A stretch of 64,000 bases of DNA from Quillaja saponaria (lineage: Eukaryota; Streptophyta; Magnoliopsida; Fabales; Quillajaceae). The position numbers and the translations under genes are program-made. The DNA is taken from contig CM055617.1 in the NCBI GenBank assembly GCA_029379385.1, positions 13,859,532-13,923,531 on the forward strand. The letters are read 5' to 3'. The notes below the pieces were generated by a model. That model was not told where the DNA came from. It worked only from the letters and a program-made list of their open reading frames with translations, and did no database searches. The first letter of the stretch is position 1, and each line of letters begins with the position of its first letter. Below are positions 24,440 through 35,679 of the stretch, in pieces.

Positions 24440-26444
24440 TAACTAACCCCGAGGCTGAGTTACTTGAGTATTTATAATAATTATCAAATAATTAAATCAA
24501 AGTATTCTAGGTATACTTGGATTTTATTTCGAATGTAAAAATCATTTTGAATAAAAATTCATTTTTATTAGCCTTTATCAAGCACAAACAAAGTCATATG
24601 AAGCATAATTCAAATAACTCAATTATAACATTACACATTCTCATTTACCTCGATATAAACATATTCATCGAATACCCACATAAACAATTACCTATTTTAA
24701 TCAAGTAAACAAAGAATACATTATTCGCTCACAAAGTTTATAGATTCGGTTCGTTGACCCGTCTAAAATATGAAGGTGTCGGTATATCCTTGCCATGATC
24801 CAAATCTGAAAATTATAACTTCATATGTTACTTAGGGTAATCATTTCATAATTAATTCTACGATTCCTCAATCCTACATGTATACACTTAACATACTACT
24901 TGAGAACTAATTCCTCTTAACCATTTTACTGAATATTGTAAAGGTGTATTTAAGTTCCTTAAATGCATTTACATGTATGTTTATACATGCACTAAGAAAT
25001 CTCACACAACTTATTAATTCAACATTAATTATACTCTAATTATTGTTTAAAGTAAAGTTAATTACTTCAAATAATTCAAGAATTCACATTTTATAGTTTA
25101 ACATTAACATAGTTAAATTTCATATTTCCTAATTAACTAATGAAACTTATGTAAATCAACTTCTATGCATATATTAACATTTAATTTCTCCTAAGCATTT
25201 TGTCAAATACCTAGTATGCATATTTTTTGCTAATTCATGTATGTGTTTATATATATATACCTCCCAATACAATCAACATAAATCTATTAACTCTTATACT
25301 ACTCTTTTTTTTTCTATATATCAACCTTTAATTTAGTTTAATTAATCAACATAATCAAAACTTAAATCACACAATTTCAACACTAGTTTATTCGAAAACT
25401 TCATGCAAATAACTTTCAATTTCTAGTCTTAACTCTTGTTCATATTTACTTAACTCCATGACTACTTATTATTTTACAAAGGAAAGAATTTTATGCAAAC
25501 AATTTAAGTAGTGAAATTAGTAATTATCACCCACAACCCAACTCCAAGAAAGATGGCTACCACAAGGAAACCTTGTTGGCTGCTCCACCCAAGTGCACGG
25601 CAGCCTTACCAATTCAACCACCAACTCGACTGAACAAGGAGAACTCACAGTGGAGATAAAAGGCAAGCAAATCTGCTACCTCTACACAGCAACTTTGCTG
25701 TCCACCACTTGTTCCTACGGTCAAGATAGAGAACTAGAGGGAAAGAAGAAATAAGAAGCAGGGTATAGACCAAAAGGGTAGCAGTAAACTGTTACTGGTT
25801 GCTGCCAACGGAGCTGAAGTATAACTCCCAAACGCCTCCAAATCCTAGCTTTCATTGCCTACAAAAGGAAAGGAAGAAGGAGCTCACCAAAAAGGTTGAA
25901 CTTGGCAGCAAAGAAGAACAAGTAGAAGGCAGCATGAAAGCTGGTCACAGCTGGAACAGAGGACACCAAAAATAGAGCCAAACAATTGGCCAAAAGAGGG
26001 AATGAAATGGAATAATTGAGAAGCAAACAAGGGAAAAAAAATTTAAAGAGCAAAGTCAGTTAGATGAGGAAAAGAGAAAGAAAATAAAACAAAAAAATAA
26101 AGAATAAATTAATACAACAATGATTAAGTCTAAAGTCAAAATTTTACACTTGTGGTCATAAATTGATCTTATTTATAGGGGTGTATATATATATTTACAT
26201 ATATCATATATACTTTCTAGTTTATTTTTTATTTACACATTTGTTTTATCTATCAATAAAATTACATAATTAATTACAAGTTCCAAATCAATCAATAGTG
26301 TGGTGAAAATTAATTATTGCATTACATGTATATATACAAGTGTTGGTTTACTTAAATTTTACTTTGTGTAAAGTTTTATTCACCTAATCACGACAAATTA
26401 TGTAAAACATTATAAGGCATGCATTAAGCTAACGGGTTACAACA
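24440..26444 (-). mobile_element. Family L LTR, copy A2, 5'-truncated in plus-strand order
   Basis: Minus-oriented family-L sequence starts in mid-LTR with 'ccgaggctgagttacttgag' and ends with the proper terminus ACGGGTTACAACA (26432-26444). It contains a gene-like GC-richer patch at 25540-26060 and the same ordered blocks as A1. Its first ~700 bp are missing. It faces B2 head-on at 24380-24440. Confidence 0.75.
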
Positions 26445-27741
26445 ATAAATAAGTAGGAAATTATAACCATAAAATTGATAAGCTAAACAATGCTTGAATT
26501 TATGATTTTCAACTCTGGAACGCGTGGTGGATCAATCACCACCTTTGAATTCGAGGAAGAATGATATGCAAAATCCCTAAACTTTGTGAGTGGAAAACAT
26601 TGCTCTTTGGTTGTTAGATTATCTTAGATATTTGTTTTGATGTATTTATGAATATGTTCATATGGTTGCAAATATAAATGTGTAATGCTTTAAATTGAAG
26701 TAAGTGTTATATTGTTGACTTTTGCTTAATAATTGAATTGTACTTGATGTGTGACTTTGTTTGTTTTTTATAAGAGTCAATAAAATGAAAATTTTATTTG
26801 AAATGATTTTATTTACATACAAAATAGAATCTAGGTGCACCTAGGATACTTTGATTTAATTATTTGATATGTGATTTAAATTATTTGAGTAACTCAGTTT
26901 TGAGAATGGATATGTAAGGAGTATACTCTTGGTATGCAGGAGCAAAAATACCCTGGGGAGGATTTGTGATTGGTGTGCGGGTGCTGAGTTACTCCAATTA
27001 GCCTTTTTGATTGCCTTGCTTGATTTGTGTGCTTTAAATACTTTGATTGATTTAGTTATCTTATGTATTGCATAAATTGTAATTGTTAGTTTTACGTTGT
27101 TTATATGTACGTACGTATAATATTGAATGATGATATGAGAAATGGTTACACCAAATTATTTAACGTATGTGTGCTATTTATACGTTGGTTGATATTAGTA
27201 CACTTGGGGTATGTTTTTTGCTCATTGATTATTTATGACTCACTCCTCATTTGTTATTATTTTATTTTTTTAGTATCAGGAGACTAGCGTTTATTGCCAA
27301 TAGATTCTTAATTTACTGACTGTATTGTGGTAAGGTATACATTCGAGATCATAAACTTAAAGCCAAAGGACGAAGTTTGCAGTCACATTAAGCTTTAGGT
27401 TGTTTTGTTTTATTTTGTATGCTAGTCCAATTGTTATTGTTTGTGATATAGCAAAGCTCCTTTGTGTATATTGTTGCTGTTATTGACTAGGTGAGTGTAA
27501 CCAGATATGTTTGTATTATTGGGCACATTCCACTTTACAGGGAATCTCTGCCAAATTTTTTAGTTAAAGTGTTATGTGTTTTGTCAAATACGTCTTTGCC
27601 TCAATTTTGATTTAATAAAACTTTCCTTTTTAATTATTGTTGGTCAAGTGTCATATGTATGTTTCTCAATTTGAAATTAGGGTTAAAGAGGTTTGGTTAC
27701 CCATTCCTTCGGCCAGTCATGCTTTCTATTAGGGTATGACA
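26445..27741 (+). mobile_element. Family L LTR, copy B6, 5'-truncated
   Basis: It starts in mid-LTR directly after the end of A2. It carries the 'gtgcacctaggatactttgattt' block (26836), a decayed dyad block near 27200-27240 and the 'gcaaagctcctttgtg' block (27452). The tail 'ttcggccagtcatgctttc' leads to the terminus GGGTATGACA (27732-27741). It is about 1.3 kb long and has no internal domain. Confidence 0.75.
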
Positions 27742-27789
27742 AAAATCTCTTTCTATGCATAATATGGGTTAATCTTTTTTCTATCATGT

Positions 27790-28310
27790 CGTCTATTTCT
27801 CATAACATATTATCTAAATATGTCAAGAACTTCGTTCAAGCAATTTTCTTTGGAGCACGTTAAATCGATTAGCACTCTGAGGAGCATATCAACGAAGCTG
27901 GATAAAGACAAATCAAGTACTTTAGTTGATGAGAAGAAATATCGCAAAATGATTGAATATTTTCTTTATCTCATTGCCAATAAGCCAGACATTATGTTCA
28001 GTGTATGCAAGTGTGGTAGATATCAGTCATGTGGATGAAACAACAACATGTGGATTTCAATGTACAATGTGGTCATATTCATATCTTTTGTGAGAACACA
28101 AGTGTTATCAGTCTCACAAAGAATCCTATTTAACACTCAATGATCAAGCACATTAAAGTAAGACATAATTTAATAATGGATCATGTTCAAAAAGGGATTT
28201 TATCTTGAACTTTGTCAACTTGAAGTTGATATCTTTATCAAACCCTTAATAAGGAACAATTTTGACAAAATTAAAAGAGAATGTGGTATGTCCACTCCAA
28301 TATGCTAAGT
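27790..28310 (+). pseudogene. Ty1/copia RT-RNase H fragment
   Basis: A plus-strand open stretch 27820-28038 contains STKLDKDKSSTLVDEKKY followed by PDIMFSV, the linker behind copia reverse transcriptase. Downstream, interrupted by stops, come QQHVDFNV, ISLTKNPI and HIKVRHNLIMDHVQKG from the copia RNase H end. No LTRs were identified. It is a different lineage from the 3.5-14.5 kb element, judged by the residues. Confidence 0.85.
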
Positions 28311-29750
28311 TTAAATCTACTACTATGTTTACAAACCTTTATTTGTCTATGTGCATTCATAGAAAATTCCCTAAACTTATGTCTTTCAGTCGACTAAATC
28401 TGTTCAGCTGATTATAGTAGCTGAACTTACTCTAGCTAACATGTCTATTATGACCTCACTTACTAACATATTGGTCACGTGATGGTTTCCGTAAAAGAAA
28501 TTCTTAGTATTCCTTTTTAGATTGCTTTTAAGTAAAAATCACATTATGTCATTCATACATTCAATGCATGTCTTATTTTTATCCAAGAATGTATAAAGTT
28601 GTTCAAACTCTCTACTCCTACATGTGTCTTGTGTTACATCTACTCTTTTAGAATCTTCAACTACTATTCTCTGCCTTTCTGTCTAATTCAAAACCTCCGT
28701 CATTCTAAAGTTTCTAAATTTGTCATGAATTCTTCTTCTGGATCTTGCAAAAGGACTAGAAATAGCTCCGACTTCTCCATTGAGCTCTAAGGGAGCATCT
28801 GCAGCTCAAAAAGCAGAAGATGGAAGAAGTTAATCAGAACATTGATGCTCTAATAGCTGAAATTAAGGAGTTTTTTTTCAAGAGATTGACATCCACTTAA
28901 AAGAATAGAAATAAGGAGGACTCATTGCAATCAATGAAAAGGAGAAGAATGTATTGAAACTTTTCCCTATAATTTGCAGTCGCAGTCTTGGATATCATTC
29001 TTGTATTTTGATTACTATAGGAAAATCCTCTTCAAATGAATGGAAGCTTAAATGTTTATATTCTTGTTCTAGTTATTTATTGACTTATTCTCATTATTCT
29101 TAATTGGTTTATATCTTTTCGGATCCCCAATTTTTTTTGGACTTTTGGCTAATAACAGAAAGAATGATAAAATTGGACAATAATAATATTTATAAAAAAT
29201 TAATCTAAAACCCATGAATGGAGGGCTGAGCTCAACCCAACCAATTGCCATCTCTAATTATTATCTCATAAGATGTGCTTAATAGCTTGTTACCTTTATT
29301 AAGTTTTTCTTATTTTGTGAATCTTAATTACTTACCAGATGTTGTTTATTTAAATTATGATGAATATTGTGTATTATATAGATAAATTAATACTTTGACA
29401 TTGTGTGATTACTCATTTTTTACTGTGTTAAATTATTTTGTTACTATCAAAGTATTGTGTTAATATATAAAACAAAGTGGGTCAAAATGCCATGAATTTG
29501 TTAAGATTTTTACAAAAACAAAAGAAATAGGGTAAATGGACAGGGTTTAGGTTAGTAGAGTCTAGATCAACTATAATTATAAAAATGTAGATACAAACCA
29601 AATTTGTATTTAGGCCCTAAAATAAATCTAAGTAAATATCGAATCTGGGTCTGTGACCTATTGTTATTCCTACATTCATACTTTTATAATTTATACCAAA
29701 AATACAAATAAAAAATCTTTCAGTAGTAGAGATTAGATTGAATTTGGTCG
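28311..29750. other. Intergenic, retrotransposon-like start then AT-rich
   Basis: 28311-28900 may be the untranslated or extra-ORF 3' region of the preceding copia fragment. A short serine-rich ORF with a stop lies at 28599-28790. Beyond 28900 I see no gene or clear repeat. Confidence 0.4.
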
Positions 29751-29757
29751 TTTTAGT

Positions 29758-29931
29758 TGGGCTTAATTAGTCTATGTTTAATTAACTAATTATTTGTGTT
29801 TGTATCCTCGTGTGGGGATTTTACTGGTCTGTTGTTCACTTTCGGCTTTTCACCATACAAAAATCTACAAATTAATGATTTTGGGCCTATCACCAAATTG
29901 GGCTTTTAGGTTTGCCCTTGGTAATTGGGCT
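29758..29931 (+). promoter_or_regulatory. Site II (TGGGCY) promoter cluster
   Basis: Four TGGGCY motifs lie at 29758-29763, 29882-29887, 29899-29904 and 29926-29931, three of them within 50 bp. Site II clusters are known binding places of TCP factors in promoters of broadly expressed plant genes. They lie just before a pyrimidine-rich stretch (29983-30050) that fits a transcription start region, and they probably drive the IDM-like gene. Confidence 0.5.
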
Positions 29932-29979
29932 GCATTCAACTAATTATCATAGCACGTTATTTGTGAGTGCGACACGAAG

Positions 29980-30523
29980 GTTTTGTTTTTTTTTTTTTTT
30001 TTTTGGTCTCTGGCTCTCTCTTTGTTCTTTGTTTATTTCTACTTTCTCACCACCACCCTGTATCGTGGCTTCTCTAGCGGCTGCATGAACCCAGCTGCTG
30101 ACTTTGGAGTTTGCAACGTCCCTCTCTTGTTGGCCACCGTGAAGACCACCGCTTTTGTGAACTCCTCGCTATCTCACTGCCCTTGTGGTTTCCATGATCT
30201 TGGAGCATAATCATTAAGTCATAGCGGGCCTGCAATAGGATATATCAGTGTTGATTCTGCTGGGTTGAGTGGGGTCAATTGTATTTCTTCACACTGATTT
30301 TGGATATTTGGTTTTGTGAGGAATTTTATCTTTGATGAAGAAGGTTGGTTGCTGATTCTTCAAGGCTGATATTGTCTGGGGTTCATAATTTTAATTTTGT
30401 TATATTGAATCTGTTCTTGTCCTTTTTCTCTCCATAGTTTCTAACCCATTTAGGTTCTTTTACACTCAGCATTGGCAATAGAATAACAACTCGTCATCCA
30501 TTCAGACCTTAAACCCCACCTGG
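29980..30523 (+). other. Probable 5' UTR exon of the IDM-like gene, with a small uORF
   Basis: This GC-richer stretch follows the site II cluster and ends at a strong donor (TGG|GTAAGT, 30521-30529). The coding exon downstream begins after an acceptor (CTCGCAG|GACC, ending 32380) twelve bases before its ATG, so at least one UTR intron is expected. An upstream ORF of 41 codons (30085-30210) is not like any protein I know. Transcript evidence is lacking. Confidence 0.4.
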
Positions 30524-31870
30524 GTAAGTGAAATTCTTCATGATTTTCATGTTTGAAACTCATGTTTGATTTTAGTTTTTATATTTAATTGGAAGGTTTT
30601 TAGTTTGTGTGACTAAAAGATTTATGTCGTTTGGGTTTCCAGCGCAGATTATCATTTTTATAAGATTCCTTTAATTTTTGGTCATTGGTGAAGACTCAAT
30701 AATGAAAAATCTGCAATATGTATAGGTTGAGACTGACTAGTGCAAATTCTGCAATTAATATAGTTTACTGTGATTTGTAGAATAAATGAATGTTACTTGA
30801 AAACAAAAATAATTTATTGGAACAAGGCGCCCATGTCTAAAAAATGATTGTTATGATTTGTGTTTGTTATTTTTACCCCATATTGACTGGATATTGTTCA
30901 AAGATTTCCATATGATTAGTGGCTGTGAATGCGGGGCCACTTGCAATGGTGGTTCAACGTTCTAATATGTTAGTTTTTTTTTTTTACCCTCTGTCATTTA
31001 CTGTATAAGTTTGAACTCTAAAATGTAATCACATTAGCTTATAATAAAACCAGAGTTTACTTTAGATCGGTATATTAAAATTTTACTTTACTTAGAAAGC
31101 CTTAATGACCACTTTAAATTAACAGACTTTCGTGGAAAGTGCTTCTCTATAACTAAGTCAAGGTTTGATCCCAAAGAAAGATAAAACAAAAACTTTACAG
31201 TTTGTTTATATTTACAGATTAGGTTTATCACATGTTAAACAGGATATGTTGAACAGTTTGTTTTAAAGAAATTCCATAGCCTTTGCTTCAAAAAAGAGAA
31301 GGTGTTATCCATGGCACATATTTCTTTTTTTTTTTTTCTTTTTTCTTAAGTGTCTTTCCGTGATAAATCCAGTGATAAATCTGTGGCACATTATTTGGTA
31401 TAGGAATAGTGAGTGAGATCCTCTGCATTTAGGAGTCAAGAAAATTTTATGGGATTAGAAATGGATTTTGGATCGCAACGTCAATTTTTTTTAAAAGGTA
31501 TATGGATATTTGTTAAGGGGGAAATTATGATAGTATCTTATTTTCTTAGCAGATTATACAGTTGTGTTAGTTTATTGGTCTTTTGCAAAGCTTTTATGTT
31601 ATAATGCTTTGCTGAGCCCTAGTCTCATGTCCAATAAACCAGTTGATGAGTACGTGGATAGAGTTGTAGACAATGCATTTTAAGTGGCCATATTTAATGC
31701 CAAAGTGACAAAGTTCCACAACCACAACAGCATCTCTCAGTTGGCATTGGGTTCAATTAAATGCAATTTGTACATGAAGATTAATAAAATAGGATATCTA
31801 TATTTATCTATAATTATATAATACATGCAAGATGTGTAGGGGTCAAAGAAATATTTATTGTGCAAAGAAA

Positions 31871-31942
31871 AAGCTCTTAGTTCAGTTGGTGGAACATGTG
31901 CTTCAAAACTTGATAATGTAGATTTCATTCCTGCAGAGCGTG
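31871..31942 (+). pseudogene. Decayed nuclear copy of plastid-type trnW-CCA
   Basis: GCTCTTAGTTCAGTTGG at the start and CTGCAGAGCGTG at the end match plastid tRNA-Trp, which is also found as a plastid-derived copy in plant mitochondria. One base of the D loop is missing and the anticodon stem no longer pairs (tgtgcttcaaaacttg), so it cannot be a working tRNA. It lies in the presumed 5' UTR intron of the IDM-like gene. Whether it came from plastid or mitochondrion cannot be told. Confidence 0.65.
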
Positions 31943-32392
31943 ACTCCTTCAGAAAAACACTATCGCCCAAGTCTCTTTTGGTGTCTCATGCAAGTTGTCC
32001 TCTTCTATATTGTTTCCTTTGCTACTGTTGATGGTGCCCAATCCGCAAACATCATTTTTCTCCATCTTTTCATGGAGAAATGGAACAAAAATCAACTAAC
32101 CAAGTACTTCCAGGTTCCTACAAATAAAAAGAATTCTAAATGACCTATTGGATCAGCTAAGAGTCAAATACACTGCTGAAATAAGAGGTTTCTGGTTCTG
32201 TGAGAAAGATATTGATTCTAGTGAATTGGGGGTCAATGATGTTGCTGGTGGTCTAATTTAGCTCTTATTTGTATCCTATTTTAGGGATCCATATGAATCA
32301 TTTATCTTGTAGGTGCTTGCCTCAATTTTTGAAATAAGAATAATTGATCTCTTTTAAATTGCTATAATATTTTCTCGCAGGACCTCTTTTAT

Positions 32393-34584
32393 ATGGCGCA
32401 AACAAATGGCTCATCTCAGGCTACAGAATGTAACAACATGCAAAATAGAATGCCAAATGATGATCAGTGTTTCCTCTTGTACTGGATCATGGGTACCTAC
32501 TTTGGGCCTGATATCAAAGGAGAGAAGCCCCAAAAATCAATATTGCAAAGAATAGCTGAGGGACTTCCTCCATATACATCTGATCAACTAGCTGGTTCCT
32601 ACATGAAAACAATGGAAATAGAGCATGTGTATTACTATGTGCTAAGGAAGGCTGATGAATCCCTTACTGTAAAGTTACCCTTGTTGCACCAGTTCTTTCA
32701 AGGCAATATTTCTCTTCAGGGACAAGACAAGGCTTTCAATTACCCTCAGTTTCCTGATCTATTTCCATCTCAGTTACATCCACAATCTCAGTACAAAAAT
32801 CGATATTATATCATCGAGAACATTGTATTTATTAATAAACCAGAAATTGTCTATATTAACCCAGAGGATATTGAAAGGTTCAAGAAGCTAACTAGGCTGG
32901 AGGATTTTTTCTTGGATAGAGATACTGCCAGGTTGTATACTCCTTTGGATGGTAGTGCTAGAGACAATGTGGACTTGGAGGAAGCTAAGCCTAATGGAAA
33001 CTTGCCTCCTCTCCAGTCCTTCAGTGGTTCGAAAAAAACAAGATACTTAGATGAGCTATACGAGCTGAAGGATCCGCTGCAATGTATCCATGTTATGGCA
33101 CCTGTTAGTAGTTCACCAGATAACATGGCTCCGTCGCCTCCTGAAGGGAACTCCACTTCTGTGGAAGGAGTTGGTCCAGCAATGATGTATCTGCCTTCGC
33201 ATCCAACAAAGGATGAGTGGTCTAATATTGTGGCTGCTACCAAAAGTGGATTTGCATTGACTGGAAGTGCAGCTATGGGGCAGGTGGGACCAATCATGGG
33301 TCTGATAGATATTGGAGAATGTGAAGACTCATACCTGTTCCGCATTTCTCTTCCAGGGGTGAAAAGAGATGAAAGTAAGTCTCTTATTAGAAAGTAATAA
33401 TTTATCTCTGATGTAATTGTTTACATGGAAGCTGTGAAGTGGCTTTAGCTCAGAACTCTTATGTCAATGAGAGAGGATAAAGTGGTTGATTCTGAGACTC
33501 CAAGGATATGAAATATTGAAGTATATCTGTATATGGCGTGCTGAGTTTTTCTTTACTGTTACCCATGATTGAAACTGGAGGAAATTATTTTGGTCCCTTC
33601 TGCATTACCCTGAAATTAAACAAACCTCCCTTCTCTGTAAGGCTGTAACCTACACCAAATTCCGGTAGATTAATGGTCCAAAATGTGTTTATTACATAGA
33701 ATTGATGGACTTCTGTGCAGGTTCTGGAAATGTAGGGAGGTCCTTCGTATTTTAGAAAACTTCAGAAGGGGGAGGTCAAATTAGTTTCATTTTGAAATTT
33801 TTATTTAGCTATTTTAAACATGTATAAAAATTCACACTAACAACTACTAACTCCTGAAGATATAAGGACAAAAATGAGAGTTGGAATGTTAGGCAAAATA
33901 CAAGGATGAAAAGTGTGGATAATACTGCAGATTTATATTTCCTATTTTGCAATATACTTTGATGAAAAAAAGTTGTCGAATGCAAAGAAGATCGCCTATA
34001 AAAGTAAATTGGCACTGTTGACATAGCACTTGAATTGTTGCTTCTTTGCTTTGGATTCTGTTTTCTTATTTCATATATTAAGGAATTGACTATTCTATTT
34101 CTATTTATTTATTTTATCATTTGGTGTTTAGTCATGGCTTTCATTGTTCTTTGATGACCAGGGTTACACATGCTAATAGGAAATCGACAATCTATCACTT
34201 CATTGCTAATCCTTTTGCCTCATTTAGTTGTCTGAGTGTATATGGGGTTGTGCTGTAGTTTGTGTCTGCTATTAACTTATTATTGTTGCCTCATGGGATC
34301 ACATTACCAAGTAATAATATACTTGTTTAACCGCAGGTGAATTCAGCTGCGAGGTTGATACTGATGGAAAAGTATTAATACGAGGAGTGACAACAACAGG
34401 TGAGAAGACAGTATGCAGGTATTCCGAAGTGTTTGAGATGCAGACACAAAACCTTCCTCCACCAGGGAATTTCTCTATCTCATTTCAGTTGCCCGGCCCA
34501 GTTGATCCTCAACAGTTTTCTGGTAACTTTGGCGCTGATGGGATTCTTGAGGGAATTGTGATGAAAGGGAGAGAAACAAATTGA
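32393..34584 (+). CDS. HSP20-like alpha-crystallin protein, IDM2/IDM3 (increased DNA methylation) family
   Basis: Two coding exons, 32393-33374 and 34337-34584 (donor GAAA|GTAAGT, acceptor CCGCAG|GTGA, codon AGT split), give 409 aa. Residues ~25-230 form a plant-specific N-terminal region ([34 protein letters not shown]). Residues ~225-290 are a proline/serine-rich linker. Residues ~295-405 form a degenerate alpha-crystallin domain ([19 protein letters not shown], then [26 protein letters not shown]). In Arabidopsis such proteins work with the IDM1 acetyltransferase to guide DNA demethylation and prevent silencing. The length and N-terminal extension fit IDM3 better than IDM2, but I cannot separate them here. 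The start follows an acceptor by 12 bases and has no in-frame upstream rival. The frame is intact, so the gene is probably functional. A nuclear location is inferred from the family. Confidence 0.88.
33375..34336 (+). other. Intron of the IDM-like gene
   Basis: This is a 962-bp GT-AG intron. It is AT-rich, with no recognised repeat or ORF of interest. Confidence 0.85.
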
Positions 34585-35014
34585 TATAGCTTAGGCCTAA
34601 TCTAAAATCATCGTTTTCTTGTATGGAGCAGGTTATCAAATATTCACTTCAGGAAGACACATGATATATGTGATTTAGAATGTCCATATTACCTATGGTG
34701 TCTGCTTTGCTGTCGTCTTATGTTTTTTTTCCCCCCCTCTTTCTATTAAAATCCTTGCCTCTACCCTTGGATCATAGTTGAGCCTGGCCCATGTTATAAC
34801 TTATTAGATTCAGAGAATGGAGTGAGGATGAATGTCTCTAATCTGTTTGATGCAGATGTATGGATAAAATCTGATGGTTTCTTCCGGGAATTTATAGGTC
34901 TATTGTTCACCATTGTTGCTCTTATTAGTATTTGACTAGGCGACATTTTGGCTTTTTCATATGCTGATTTGATAGAATGACTTAGTTTTTTTTTTTTTTC
35001 CAAGAAAGATAATG

Positions 35015-35102
35015 TTAGTATGTTAGATTATGAGGGATTGAGGGACTGAGTCTCGGGGTTAGTATGCTAGATTAGGAGGGATTGAGGGACGGAGTCTCGG
35101 GG
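35015..35102. repeat. 44-bp tandem duplication
   Basis: Units 35015-35058 and 35059-35102 both read TTAGTATG...GAGTCTCGGGG, with about three or four differences. They are followed by 'taccgatccgttgag'. Confidence 0.9.
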
Positions 35103-35264
35103 TACCGATCCGTTGAGTGAATGACATAGGTAGCCATTTATTTAGTTAAATGTCAATTGCATATGCTGATTTGATAGAACGACATACTTTGTGTTCGGTG
35201 TCTCTATGTGCCTAATTTTCTCCTATGTACAATACCCACTAATAAAAAAATAAATAAAAAATTC

Positions 35265-35400
35265 AGGCCCACATTTTATCGGTGATTACTAGAAAAAATT
35301 TATTCCCTGCATATAACATTCACCTTTTATTTAGGTTAGGCTCACATATTATTGGTGATTACTAGAAAAATTTTTCACATAATATTCACCTTTTATTTAG
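35265..35400. repeat. 73/63-bp tandem duplication
   Basis: Both units run from AGGCYCACAT through GGTGATTACTAGAAAAA to CACCTTTTATTTAG. The second unit begins at 35338 and is about 10 bp shorter. Confidence 0.85.
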
Positions 35401-35679
35401 GCTAATCGTATTCTTCTAGTGTTTAGTTTGCATAAAGCCAACCTTGAACTCATTAGCTTTATCTCAAGACTTCTTACCTTTTAAGATTTTTTTTAAGCTA
35501 GTGCTCGTGTTAAAATGATATAGGACACTCACTCATTATATTAATATATAATTTATATATATATATATATATATATATTTATTAAGTTGGTTACAATAAT
35601 TTTATGCATTTATTTTTATAATTAGCTTCTATGGCATACTCATTGTGTATCAATCGTGTTTACGATATTTACACATATA

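Larger units (their letters stand above)
34600..35679. other. 3' flank of the IDM-like gene and short tandem repeats
   Basis: No gene is seen. The segment holds the 44-bp and 73-bp tandem duplications listed separately and a TA run at 35557-35578. Two 25-bp copies of 'atatgctgatttgatagaa', at about 34960 and 35160, lie 200 bp apart. Confidence 0.6.

Noticed and set aside
31871..31942. Functional tRNA-Trp
   Set aside because: The anticodon stem does not pair and the D loop is short, so only a fossil is supported.
32851..33345. 164-codon minus-strand ORF
   Set aside because: It is antisense to the IDM-like coding exon and has no family resemblance.
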